From CAIWXH01 sp964555675 (GTDB lineage Bacteria; Chloroflexota; Chloroflexia; Chloroflexales; Chloroflexaceae), in the NCBI GenBank assembly GCA_964555675.1, contig CAZKTU010000107.1, positions 1-20,370 on the forward strand: 20,370 nucleotides of DNA, given 5' to 3'. Shown piece by piece: positions 14,044 to 20,370 of the stretch. The notes beneath the pieces were generated by a model. The model did not search any database and had not been told where the DNA came from. It worked only from the letters and a program-made list of their open reading frames with translations. The position numbers and the translations under genes are program-made. How positions within the stretch are numbered: position 1 is the stretch's first letter; each line of letters starts with the position of its first letter.

Positions 14044-14994
14044 ATGACAGAGGCAGTCTTACAGGCCGAGGGCCTGACGAAGCGCTACGGCGCCTTCACC
14101 GCCGTAGATACACTCAACCTGACGATCGGGCGGGGCGAAGTGTTTGGCCTGCTCGGCCCGAACGGGGCGGGCAAGACCACGACCATCCTGATGCTGCTGG
14201 GGCTGACCGAGCCGAGCGCGGGCAGCGTGCGCGTCCTGGGGCTCGATCCGCGGCGCAGCCCGCTGAGCGTGAAGGCGCGGGTGGGCTACCTGCCCGACCA
14301 GATCGGCTTCTACGAGCAGCTGACCGCCCGCGAGAACCTGGCCTACACGGCCAGCCTGAACGGCATTCCGCGCCGCGAGGCCGGCGAGCGCATCATGGCA
14401 GCCCTGAAGAAGATGGGCCTGGGCGAGGTTGTCGACAAGCGGGTCGGGGCCTACTCGCGCGGTATGCGCCAGCGCCTGGGCCTGGCCGAGATCCTGATGA
14501 AGCGCCCCGAGCTGGTGATCATGGACGAGCCGACCCTGGGGCTGGACCCCGAGGCGGCGCGCGAGTTCCTCGAGCTGATCCGCGAGCTGAAGGCCGAGGG
14601 CATCACGGTGATGCTCTCGTCGCACCTGCTGCACCAGGTGCAGGCGGTCTGCGACCGGGTCGGGCTCTTTGCGAAGGGCAAGCTGGCCCTGGAGGGGCCG
14701 GTCGAGGAGCTGGCGCGCCAGGTGCTCGGGGGCGGCTACCGCATCCTGGTCGAGGCCGAGGGCGAGGGCGACCTGGCGGCGGCCCTGGGCCAGGTCGAGG
14801 GGGTGACGCGGGTCAGCCGGAGCGGGCCGGCGCGCTTTGTGCTGGAGGCGGCGGGCGACCTGCGGGCGGCGGCGGCGGCGGCCGTGGTCGGCGCGGGCGG
14901 GCGACTGATGTCGCTGGCCAGCGAGGCGCCCAACCTGGAGGAGATCTACTCGGGTTACTTCCAGAAGGAGGCCGGCAATGCTCGCCCAGCGTAG
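14044..14994 (+). CDS. ABC transporter ATP-binding protein (ABC-2 / NatA type)
   Basis: This is the nucleotide-binding subunit of an ABC-2-type exporter, 316 aa, on the cytoplasmic face. Walker A is GPNGAGKT (38-45), the Q-loop Gln is in LPDQ (Q86), the signature is YSRGMRQRLGLAE (137-149; the YSxGM form common in this subfamily rather than LSGGQ), Walker B is LVIMDEPTLGLD with Asp161/Glu162, and the H-loop is His194 (SSHLL). About 90 C-terminal residues beyond the core (from about 225) form a variable regulatory region. Start ATG 14044 has GGGAGAGGG just upstream. It overlaps the permease gene by 17 bp, so the two subunits are translationally coupled. With the NEW3 protein upstream it probably forms one complex; the substrate is unknown. 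Confidence 0.92.
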   Translation: MTEAVLQAEGLTKRYGAFTAVDTLNLTIGRGEVFGLLGPNGAGKTTTILMLLGLTEPSAGSVRVLGLDPRRSPLSVKARVGYLPDQIGFYEQLTARENLAYTASLNGIPRREAGERIMAALKKMGLGEVVDKRVGAYSRGMRQRLGLAEILMKRPELVIMDEPTLGLDPEAAREFLELIRELKAEGITVMLSSHLLHQVQAVCDRVGLFAKGKLALEGPVEELARQVLGGGYRILVEAEGEGDLAAALGQVEGVTRVSRSGPARFVLEAAGDLRAAAAAAVVGAGGRLMSLASEAPNLEEIYSGYFQKEAGNARPA

Positions 14995-15976
14995 GGCCAC
15001 AGGGGTAGGCGGCGCGTCTTCGGCGCGGCGCGAGGGCTCGCCCTGGAACGGGGTCTGGGCCGTGGTGGCCAAAGAGATGGCCGACTATCTGACCAGCGCG
15101 CGCATGCTCATCCTCGAGCTGATCACCGTGCTGACGGCGGCGGGGACGGTCTGGGCGGCGACGGGGCAGCTGCGCGAGACCGTAGGGCAGGACCGCTTCC
15201 TATTCCTGCGGCTCTTCACCACGGGGCAGGAGCCGCTGCCGGCCCTGATCGGCTTCCTGGTCTTCCTGGCGCCGATCATCGCTATCGCCCTCTCGTTCGA
15301 CGCGGTGAATGGCGAGCTGAACGGGCGCACCATGTCGCGGCTGCTGGCCCAGCCGATCTACCGCGACGCCCTGCTGCTGGGCAAATTCCTGGCCGGGCTC
15401 TTCACCCTGGCCCTGGTGCTGACCACGATCTGGCTGCTGATCTGCGGGATGGGCATCCTGCGCCTGGGGGTGCCGCCGGGGGGCGAGGAGACGGCGCGCA
15501 TCCTGTGGTTCCTGGTCCTGACGATCGCCTACAGCGGGGTGTGGCTGGCCGTGGGCATGCTCTGCTCGATCCTGTTCCGCCAGGCGGCCTCGGCGGCGAT
15601 GGCGGGGCTGGCGATCTGGCTCTTCTTCACCGTCTTCTGGGGCATGCTGGCGGGGATGCTGGCCCAGGCTATGCGCCCGGTGCAGATGGGCCTGCCCTCA
15701 GAGTTGCTGGCCCAGGCCCAGCTGGAGCAGACACTCTCGCGGCTGTCGCCGAACACCCTGTATGTCGAGGCGACGGTGGCCCTGCTGAACCCGCAGGTGC
15801 GCTCGCTGGGCTTCGTCATGCCGGCGCAGCTGGAGGGGGCGATCTTCGGGGCGCCGCTGCCATTGAGCGAGAGCATCATGCTCGGCTGGCCGCACCTGGT
15901 GGGCCTGATCGCCGGGACGGTGCTGCTCTTCGCGGCGGGGTACGTACTGTTCCAGCGCAGGGAGATCCGCGCGTAG
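14978..15976 (+). CDS. ABC-2 type permease (NosY-like)
   Basis: This is the integral membrane subunit of the ABC system, 332 aa. A basic N-terminal tail (1-30) is followed by about six hydrophobic helices. These lie near residues 43-62, 88-108 (LIGFLVFLAPIIAIALSF), 133-157, 173-198, 205-230 (MAGLAIWLFFTVFWGMLAGM) and 306-325. The stretch DAVNGELNGRTMSRLLAQPIYR between helices 2 and 3 is typical of the NosY/ABC-2 family, where it contacts the ATPase. The loop before the last helix (about 235-300) is probably external. Start ATG 14978 has AAGGAG 7 nt upstream and overlaps the end of the ATPase gene. It ends near the hairpin at 15996. Confidence 0.9.
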   Translation: MLAQRRATGVGGASSARREGSPWNGVWAVVAKEMADYLTSARMLILELITVLTAAGTVWAATGQLRETVGQDRFLFLRLFTTGQEPLPALIGFLVFLAPIIAIALSFDAVNGELNGRTMSRLLAQPIYRDALLLGKFLAGLFTLALVLTTIWLLICGMGILRLGVPPGGEETARILWFLVLTIAYSGVWLAVGMLCSILFRQAASAAMAGLAIWLFFTVFWGMLAGMLAQAMRPVQMGLPSELLAQAQLEQTLSRLSPNTLYVEATVALLNPQVRSLGFVMPAQLEGAIFGAPLPLSESIMLGWPHLVGLIAGTVLLFAAGYVLFQRREIRA

Positions 15977-15995
15977 AGGTGAGGCATCTCGGGGA

Positions 15996-16019
15996 GGTGG
16001 GGGGCCGCGGCCCCCCACC
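15996..16019. terminator. Bidirectional hairpin between the permease and tautomerase genes
   Basis: GGTGGGGGGCC-GC-GGCCCCCCACC is perfect over 11 bp and lies in the 60-bp gap between two convergent stops. No U tract is present on either side. The G runs are also capable of forming alternative structures. Confidence 0.6.
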
Positions 16020-16036
16020 AGCGATTCGTGGCGCGC

Positions 16037-16420
16037 CTACTTGGTGTACTGGGCCTCGCCGTTGCCGAACGACCAGTTCTCCCAGGTCGACTCGACCAGG
16101 CTGACCATGAGGTCCTCGGGCCTGAGGCCGGGCTCGCGGGCGAGCAGCTCGACGGCGCGGGCGTAGAAATCGCGCTTCTGGGCGGGCTTGCGGCCGGCGC
16201 TGAGGGTAATCTGGACCATAACGATGCGCTCGGAGCGCTCGATGCCCATGTAGTGCTGGTCGACGATCATGCCGTCGGCGGGGTGCTCGGTGATCACCTG
16301 GAAGCGGTCGTCGGCGGGGATGCCGATAGTCTCGACGAGGGCCTGGTGGATGCCGTCGGCGATGGCGCGCCTGTAGGCGGGGGTGGTACCCTCGCGGAGG
16401 TCGATGCGCACGAAGGGCAT
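16037..16420 (-). CDS. Tautomerase superfamily protein (4-OT/MIF-like)
   Basis: This is a predicted cytoplasmic tautomerase of 127 aa. It begins MPFVRIDLREGTT; after Met removal Pro1 would be the catalytic base that defines the superfamily. QVITEHPADGMIVDQHYMG and QITLSAGR are in register with the second beta-alpha-beta half, and SLVESTWENWSFGNGEAQY closes the protein. The length fits the single-chain, two-repeat form rather than the 62-aa 4-OT. Start ATG 16420 has AAAGGAG 8 nt upstream. It is a lone gene, converging with the ABC operon and divergent from gatB with a 127-bp gap. The physiological substrate is not deducible. Confidence 0.88.
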   Translation of the reverse strand: MPFVRIDLREGTTPAYRRAIADGIHQALVETIGIPADDRFQVITEHPADGMIVDQHYMGIERSERIVMVQITLSAGRKPAQKRDFYARAVELLAREPGLRPEDLMVSLVESTWENWSFGNGEAQYTK

Positions 16421-16504
16421 GGGGGGTGCTCCTTTCCTGGCGGGCTGCTGATGCCCACAGACTACCGCCGGGGGGCGGCGGCGTCAAGGCCGGGGCGGCG
16501 CGTG

Positions 16505-16513
16505 TGCTACAAT
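16505..16513 (+). promoter_or_regulatory. Extended -10 promoter for gatB
   Basis: TGCTACAAT matches an extended -10 (TGn then TAnAAT) and lies 35 bp before the gatB ATG. The predicted transcript start is near 16520, which rules out the in-frame ATG at 16512 as the start. No -35 hexamer is evident. Confidence 0.5.
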
Positions 16514-16547
16514 GTCGCCACGCAGAAACATCCCGTGGGGAAGCCGC

Positions 16548-18005
16548 ATGCCTGAGTATAGTGCGACGATTGGGCTCGAGATCCACGCCCACATCAAAAC
16601 CGAGTCGAAGATGTTCGACGGTTGCCCGGCCAACTACGCCGGCGGCGACCCGAACACCTACGTGTCCGTCGTCAGCCTGGGGCTACCGGGCGCGCTCCCG
16701 GTGGTCAACCAGCTAGCGGTCGAGCGGGCGGCCCTGACCGGCCTGGCCCTCAACTGCACGATCAACCACCGCTCGGTCTTCAGCCGCAAGTCATACCTCT
16801 ACCCCGACCTGGTGAAGGGCTACCAGATCTCGCAGTACGACGAGCCGCTCTGCTCGGACGGCTGGGTCGAGATCCGCACGGCGGCCGGCGAGACGCGGCG
16901 GATCGGCATCGAGCGGCTGCACATCGAAGAGGACACCGGGCGGCTGGTCCACGCCGACGACGGCACCTCCTTGATCGACTACAACCGCGCCGGCATGCCG
17001 CTGATGGAGATCGTCAGCCGGCCCGAGATCGCCACCCCCGAGGAGGCGCGGCTCTACTTCGAGAAGATGCGCCAGATCCTGGTCTGGATCGGCGTGAACA
17101 GCGGCAACCTGGAGGAAGGGGCGCTGCGTTGTGACGCCAACGTGAGCGTGCGCCCGGTAGGGCAGGCCGCCTTCGGCTCGAAGGTCGAGATCAAGAATAT
17201 CAACTCGTTCCGCTACGTCGAGCGGGCGGTGGCCTACGAGATCCAGCGCCAGACGCGGGTGTTGCAGGCGGGCGGGCAGATCAGCCAGGAGACGCGGGGC
17301 TGGGACGAGTTCAAGGGCGAGACGGTGGGGCAGCGCTCGAAAGAGTTCGCCCACGACTACCGCTACTTCCCCGAGCCCGACATCCCGCCGCTGGTCTTCG
17401 ACGAGCGCTGGGTGGAAACTAGGCGGGCCGAGCTGCCCGAGCTACCGGATGCGCGGCGGGCGCGCTTCGAGGCGAGCTACGGGCTGAGCCTGCAGGACGC
17501 CGACCTGCTGACCCTGGACCGCTCGGTGGCCGACTACTACGAGGCGGCCGTGGCGGCGGCGGGGGGCGCGGCGAAGGACGTGGCGAACTGGGTGCTGAAC
17601 GAGGGCTTCCGCCTGCTGAAAGAGCGCGGGGAGGAGGCCGTCCGGCTGGCCGAGCGCATGCCGGTGGCCCACCTGGCCGCCGTGATCGCCATGGTCGCCC
17701 AGGGCGCGGTGAACCGCACGGTGGCCAAACAGGTCTTCGAAGAGAGCTTCGACAGCGGGGCGGAGCCCGCGGGGATCGTCGCGGCGAAGGGGCTGGGGCA
17801 GATCAGCGACGGCGACGCCATGGTCGCGGTGGTGCGGCAGGTGCTGGCCGACGAGAAGGCGGCCAAGGCCGTGGCGGAGTACCGGGCGGGCAAAGCCAGC
17901 GCCGTGCAGTTCCTGGTCGGCATGGTGATGAAGGCCACGAAGGGCCAGGCCAACCCGCAGCTGGCGCGCGAGCTGCTCGAGGCCGAGCTGGCGAGGCCGG
18001 CCTGA
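16548..18005 (+). CDS. gatB: Aspartyl/glutamyl-tRNA amidotransferase subunit B
   Basis: GatB is the subunit of GatCAB that activates the mischarged Glu-tRNA(Gln) or Asp-tRNA(Asn) and amidates it with ammonia from GatA. The protein is 485 aa, the normal full length. The start MPEYSATIGLEIHAHIKTESKMF, LGLPGALPVVN, NHRSVFSRKSYLYPDLVKGYQISQYD, IGIERLHIEEDTGRLVH, DYNRAGMPLMEIVSRPE, GALRCDANVS and HDYRYFPEPDIPPL are all family hallmarks. The C-terminal YqeY-like tRNA-binding domain (about 340-485) is complete. The Cys residues of the zinc site seen in some GatB proteins are missing (NTYVSVVSLG), as also in Bacillus-type GatB. Start ATG 16548 has only a weak GGGGAAG upstream. gatA and gatC are not adjacent. 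The next gene begins 20 bp later. Confidence 0.96.
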   Translation: MPEYSATIGLEIHAHIKTESKMFDGCPANYAGGDPNTYVSVVSLGLPGALPVVNQLAVERAALTGLALNCTINHRSVFSRKSYLYPDLVKGYQISQYDEPLCSDGWVEIRTAAGETRRIGIERLHIEEDTGRLVHADDGTSLIDYNRAGMPLMEIVSRPEIATPEEARLYFEKMRQILVWIGVNSGNLEEGALRCDANVSVRPVGQAAFGSKVEIKNINSFRYVERAVAYEIQRQTRVLQAGGQISQETRGWDEFKGETVGQRSKEFAHDYRYFPEPDIPPLVFDERWVETRRAELPELPDARRARFEASYGLSLQDADLLTLDRSVADYYEAAVAAAGGAAKDVANWVLNEGFRLLKERGEEAVRLAERMPVAHLAAVIAMVAQGAVNRTVAKQVFEESFDSGAEPAGIVAAKGLGQISDGDAMVAVVRQVLADEKAAKAVAEYRAGKASAVQFLVGMVMKATKGQANPQLARELLEAELARPA

Positions 18006-18024
18006 GCCGGCGGCGGGGGGAGCG

Positions 18025-19242
18025 ATGAGCAGCCAACAGGACGCGGCGCCCCCGGGCCCCTTCGAGCTGATCGAATCGGCCCGGACGAAGTACACCCTGG
18101 CCCTGGCGCGGGTGCGGCGCGGGCCGCCCGAGCTGGCCCTGCTCAGCCTCCACGGCAGCCTCGAGGACGCGCTCCGGGCCTATGCGATGCGGCTGGGGCT
18201 GCCCGAGGTCTACGAGCCCTTTCCGCAGCTGCTCGACGCCATGACGGCGACGCCTGCGCTACCCCTGAGCAGCGCCGAGGCCGAGGGCATCAGGCGTATG
18301 CACCGGCTGCGGGCGCGGGTGGCCCATGGCGAGCAGATCACGGTGACGGGCGAGACGATCGCGGCCTACCACAAGCTGGCGGCGCGGCTGCTACAGCGCT
18401 ACGGGGTCACCGTGGTCGCCCCCGAGGAGCGGGAGGAGGCCCCCGCGCCGGCGGCGACGGCGACGACCGTGCCCGGGCGGCGGGGTGAAACGACGGCGAT
18501 TGTGCAGCGCGACACCCCGGACACCCGGCAGCGGGGGGACACGGCGGCCCTCGACCGCAACCTGGTGCCGGCGGGGCCGCGGCGAGAGCGGACGGTCTAC
18601 CCGGACGACAGGCCGGCGCGCTACGCGGGGCGGATGCTGCCGAGCGCCGCGACGCGCGACCTGCCCCTGGCGCGCGAGATGCTGACGGCGCGGCGGAGCG
18701 GGTGGGACAGCAGGGCGGCCGAGTACTGGGAGCGATCACAGCGCTGGTTGTTGCCGACGATCATTGTGGTCAGCATGTTCCTGGTCGGGCTCGTGATCTC
18801 GGCGAGCCTTGGGCAGATGCGTGTGCAGCCGGTGGCCCCGACGGCGGCGATCGAGGCGACGCCGGTGGCCGCGCTGCCTGTCGCGCCGGTGCAGGCGCCA
18901 AGCCCTGCGGCGGCGCTGCCGGCGGAGCCTGTGCCGGGCGGGGCGACCCTTGACGGGACGGCGGCCGGGCTGCCGCCCACGGCGGATCCGCTGGCGGTCG
19001 CATCGCCGGCGCCGTCGGGCGGGCTGGCGGTTGGGGCGACGGCGTTTGTGCGGGCCGATGCTGTAGCGCTGAACGTGCGGGCCTTGCCGGGGCCGGATAG
19101 CCCGATTCAGAGCGTGCTGACTCCGGGGACGGCGGTGGAGATCATCGGCGGGCCGACGACGCTCGACGGGGTGGCCTGGTGGCAGGTGCGGGCGGCGGGG
19201 GTGGAGGGCTGGTGCTCGGGCGAGTGGCTCGAGGTGCGCTAG
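18025..19242 (+). CDS. HEPN-like domain, single membrane helix and extracellular SH3b domain protein
   Basis: This protein is 405 aa. Residues 11-128 are all-helical and end in HRLRARVAHGEQITVTGETIAAYHKLAARLL, which resembles HEPN/DUF4145-type domains; R96 and H101 form the R-x4-H spacing of HEPN nucleases. Residues 135-225 are charged and low in complexity. Residues 241-262 (WLLPTIIVVSMFLVGLVISASL) are the only membrane helix, with basic residues on the N-terminal side, so the HEPN-like part is cytosolic. A Pro/Ala/Val linker (268-340) leads to a C-terminal bacterial SH3 domain (about 341-405: ALNVRALPGPDSPIQSVLTPGTAVEI...WWQVRAAGVEGWCSGEWLEV). Start ATG 18025 follows a GGGGGGAG site, 20 bp after gatB, so it may be in the gatB transcript. 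Its function is unknown; a link between wall state and a cytosolic activity is speculation. Confidence 0.78.
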   Translation: MSSQQDAAPPGPFELIESARTKYTLALARVRRGPPELALLSLHGSLEDALRAYAMRLGLPEVYEPFPQLLDAMTATPALPLSSAEAEGIRRMHRLRARVAHGEQITVTGETIAAYHKLAARLLQRYGVTVVAPEEREEAPAPAATATTVPGRRGETTAIVQRDTPDTRQRGDTAALDRNLVPAGPRRERTVYPDDRPARYAGRMLPSAATRDLPLAREMLTARRSGWDSRAAEYWERSQRWLLPTIIVVSMFLVGLVISASLGQMRVQPVAPTAAIEATPVAALPVAPVQAPSPAAALPAEPVPGGATLDGTAAGLPPTADPLAVASPAPSGGLAVGATAFVRADAVALNVRALPGPDSPIQSVLTPGTAVEIIGGPTTLDGVAWWQVRAAGVEGWCSGEWLEVR

Positions 19243-19276
19243 CCTGATATCGGCGGGCCTGACCGGGACAGACGAA

Positions 19277-19318
19277 GCAAGATTCGGCGAACTTCTTGCC
19301 CTACCTAGGTATGGCAAG
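19277..19318 (+). promoter_or_regulatory. Mutually exclusive hairpins in front of the glucosaminidase-like gene
   Basis: Stem A pairs GCAAGA (19277-19282) and TTC (19283-19285) with GAA (19289-19291) and TCTTGC (19294-19299). Stem B is a 24-bp near-palindrome, 19295-19318 (CTTGCC-C-TACCTAGGTA-T-GGCAAG), with one mismatched pair. Both need bases 19295-19299, so they compete. The 3' arm of B runs into the AAGGAGG ribosome site (19316-19322). This could be an attenuator-like switch, or B could be a DNA operator. Confidence 0.45.
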
Positions 19319-19327
19319 GAGGAGCTG

Positions 19328-20068
19328 ATGCAGCCACTGCTTGGCGCGAGCGAGGTTGGGCCTGAGGAGTACGGGCTCATCGAGAGCAACCCGCCGTTGC
19401 AGCGCCCCCACTCGATCAGCCGGGGTAAATTCATCGCCGTGCTGGGGGCGCTGGATTCGCCGGCGGCGGTGGAGGCCGAGGTACTGGCGGACATTCCGGG
19501 GCGCTACGGGATCGACCGGGGCATCGCCCTGGCTTTTTTTGTGCACGAGAGCAGCGCGGGGCGGGCGGGCATCGTGCGAGAGCACCAGACGCGTAACTGG
19601 GGTAACCTGCGGCGGCTGCAGCGGGCCGAGCGGGGCGAGGTCGTGGCGACGCGACTGGGGCTATTTGCGCGCTACAGGAGCTGGGCGGCGGGTCTGGAGG
19701 ACTGGTGCGAGTTGATGGTCAACGTCTACATCCGCCGCTGGCGACTGACGACCCTGGGCGAGGTGCTGCGCAAGTACGCGCCGAAGGCGGATAAGAACGA
19801 CCCCGAGCAATACGCGTGCAGGGTGGTGCAGCACATCAAGGGGTGGCAGGGCGAGATGCGGAAGTCGGGCGCCCAGCGGGCCCAGTGGCGCGTCACCGTG
19901 GCTGCCGCGTCGGGGCTGAACATCAGGCAGGGCCGGGGCACGGGCTACCCGATTGTGGGCAAGCTGGCGAGGGGCGAGCGCGTGCTGGTGGGGGGCGAGC
20001 GGGACGGCTGGCTGGCGCTGGCGGATGGGCGGGGATACATCGCCAGGGCGTATACGACTGAGGCCTAA
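19328..20068 (+). CDS. Glucosaminidase-like muralytic domain with C-terminal SH3b
   Basis: This is a predicted peptidoglycan hydrolase of 246 aa. Residues 30-175 resemble the glucosaminidase/lysozyme-like fold: GIALAFFVHESSAGRAGI with the probable catalytic Glu74, then TRNWGNLRRL, ARYRSWAAGLEDWCELM and DPEQYACRVVQHIKGWQ. Residues 187-246 are a bacterial SH3 domain (VTVAAASGLNIRQGRGTGYPIVGKLARGERV...WLALADGRGYIA). The N-terminus MQPLLGASEVGPEEYG is not a signal peptide, so the export route is unclear; phage-type lysins share this trait. Start ATG 19328 has AAGGAGG 5 nt upstream, partly inside a hairpin. It follows the membrane SH3b gene by 85 bp, and the two SH3b proteins may serve the same wall process. 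Confidence 0.75.
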   Translation: MQPLLGASEVGPEEYGLIESNPPLQRPHSISRGKFIAVLGALDSPAAVEAEVLADIPGRYGIDRGIALAFFVHESSAGRAGIVREHQTRNWGNLRRLQRAERGEVVATRLGLFARYRSWAAGLEDWCELMVNVYIRRWRLTTLGEVLRKYAPKADKNDPEQYACRVVQHIKGWQGEMRKSGAQRAQWRVTVAAASGLNIRQGRGTGYPIVGKLARGERVLVGGERDGWLALADGRGYIARAYTTEA

Positions 20069-20176
20069 GGAGGGGCAGCCCGTCCGTTCGCGTGAGCGTG
20101 GGGGCGCAGCTGCGTCTATGGCATGCCTGGACCCTTTGCCGGCGCGTCACCGCGCTGACTAGAGGCTCTACCAGGG

Positions 20177-20185
20177 TGGTATAAT
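20177..20185 (+). promoter_or_regulatory. Extended -10 promoter for tRNA-Leu
   Basis: TGGTATAAT is a perfect extended -10, ending 13 bp before the first base of the tRNA. A weak TGACTA lies 18 bp upstream. The preceding gap (20069-20176) shows no gene. Confidence 0.65.
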
Positions 20186-20198
20186 CAGTGCAACACGG

Positions 20199-20284
20199 GT
20201 CGGAGTGGCGGAACGGCAGACGCTGCGGTCTTAAAAACCGCTGGGGGCAACCCCGTACGGGTTCGAGTCCCGTCTCCGGCACCA
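20199..20284 (+). tRNA. tRNA-Leu (anticodon UAA)
   Basis: This is an 86-base class II tRNA. The acceptor arm GTCGGAG pairs with CTCCGGC (20274-20280; one U-G pair), followed by A and an encoded CCA (20281-20284). The anticodon arm is GCGGT-CTTAAAA-ACCGC with anticodon TAA. A long variable arm (GGGGGCAACCCC) and the T arm (ACGGG-TTCGAGT-CCCGT) complete it. Confidence 0.96.
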
Positions 20285-20297
20285 GCATTGGAAAGCC

Positions 20298-20346
20298 ATG
20301 AAACGCCTCCGGGTCGGTCGCCAAGATCGGCCCGGAGGCGTTTCAT
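20298..20346. terminator. Perfect 16-bp hairpin downstream of tRNA-Leu
   Basis: ATGAAACGCCTCCGGG (20298-20313) and its exact reverse complement (20331-20346) flank a 17-base loop. AAA and TTT at the stem base make it usable as a terminator on both strands. It begins 14 bp after the tRNA. Confidence 0.75.
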
Positions 20347-20367
20347 GTAGCCAATCATGTAGCCAAA
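20344..20367. repeat. Tandem 12-bp repeat at the right edge
   Basis: CATGTAGCCAAT (20344-20355) is followed directly by CATGTAGCCAAA (20356-20367), 11 of 12 identical. The first copy overlaps the end of the hairpin arm. Its place just beyond a tRNA 3' end suits recombinase arm-type sites, but the window ends here. Confidence 0.55.
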
Positions 20368-20370
20368 GTC

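Noticed and set aside
14454..14492. ABC ATPase signature YSRGM as an inactivating change from LSGGQ
   Set aside because: The YSxGM form is common in active NatA/ABC-2 ATPases.
13968..15008. Plus-strand frame of 346 codons overlapping the ABC ATPase gene
   Set aside because: The alternative frame carries all Walker and signature motifs; this one is Arg/Pro/Gly noise.
16621..16690. Degenerate zinc site in GatB as a sign of lost function
   Set aside because: Bacillus-type GatB proteins also lack these Cys residues and all other hallmarks are intact.
18025..20068. Toxin-antitoxin pair made of the HEPN-like and glucosaminidase-like genes
   Set aside because: The second gene looks like a wall hydrolase rather than a nucleotidyltransferase (MNT) antitoxin, and the genes are 85 bp apart with their own leader. 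Only the HEPN-like resemblance is kept.
19923..20324. Minus-strand frame of 133 codons over tRNA-Leu
   Set aside because: It contains the familiar false peptide (VPETGLEPVRG...RFLRPQRLPFRHSD) made by translating the antisense of tRNA-Leu.

Overview
The window is high-GC DNA that reads like a Chloroflexota genome, probably a Chloroflexales relative. This rests on style rather than a marker gene: Ala/Gly/Arg-rich proteins, Shine-Dalgarno starts that include GTG, a NEW3-domain protein with its own ABC exporter, SH3b surface proteins and a RodZ-type HTH fused to a receiver domain. There is no rRNA, no insertion sequence and no CRISPR array. Nineteen items were recognised: 18 protein genes (one cut by the left edge) and one tRNA. 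The genes are tightly packed and no gap exceeds 300 bp.

Layout. 1-730 is the 3' part of an MgtE magnesium channel. It converges, across a strong hairpin, with a TAT-exported PhoX-type phosphatase (801-2732, minus). A PfkB sugar kinase (2974-3906, plus) is divergent from phoX and converges with a three-gene minus-strand operon (3919-5740): a short-chain dehydrogenase whose catalytic Tyr is Phe, a SAM methyltransferase and an unknown 97-aa protein. A sortase (5867-6439, plus) is divergent from that operon. From 6447 to 12542 everything is on the minus strand and looks regulatory. In transcription order it is a 1255-aa NACHT-like NTPase with HEAT repeats, a receiver-HTH-transmembrane fusion, a cyclic-nucleotide-binding protein and an OmpR-type response regulator.

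From 12783 to 15976 (plus) a signal-peptide/NEW3/membrane-anchored protein is followed by an ABC ATPase and an ABC-2 permease, a likely export or envelope-remodelling operon with a palindromic hairpin after its first gene. A tautomerase (16037-16420, minus) converges with it. Then, on plus, come gatB, a protein with a HEPN-like N-terminus, one membrane helix and an SH3b domain, a glucosaminidase-like protein with SH3b, and tRNA-Leu(UAA). The tRNA is followed by a perfect 16-bp hairpin and a 12-bp tandem repeat at the right edge, where an integrative element could begin.

The best candidates for something undescribed are the NACHT-like/HEAT protein with an Arg in place of the Walker A Lys and its neighbouring membrane-anchored receiver-HTH protein, the HEPN-like/TM/SH3b protein, the Tyr-less SDR, and the pair of competing RNA hairpins upstream of the glucosaminidase-like gene. 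None is proven by sequence alone. All statements come from reading the sequence without any database search.
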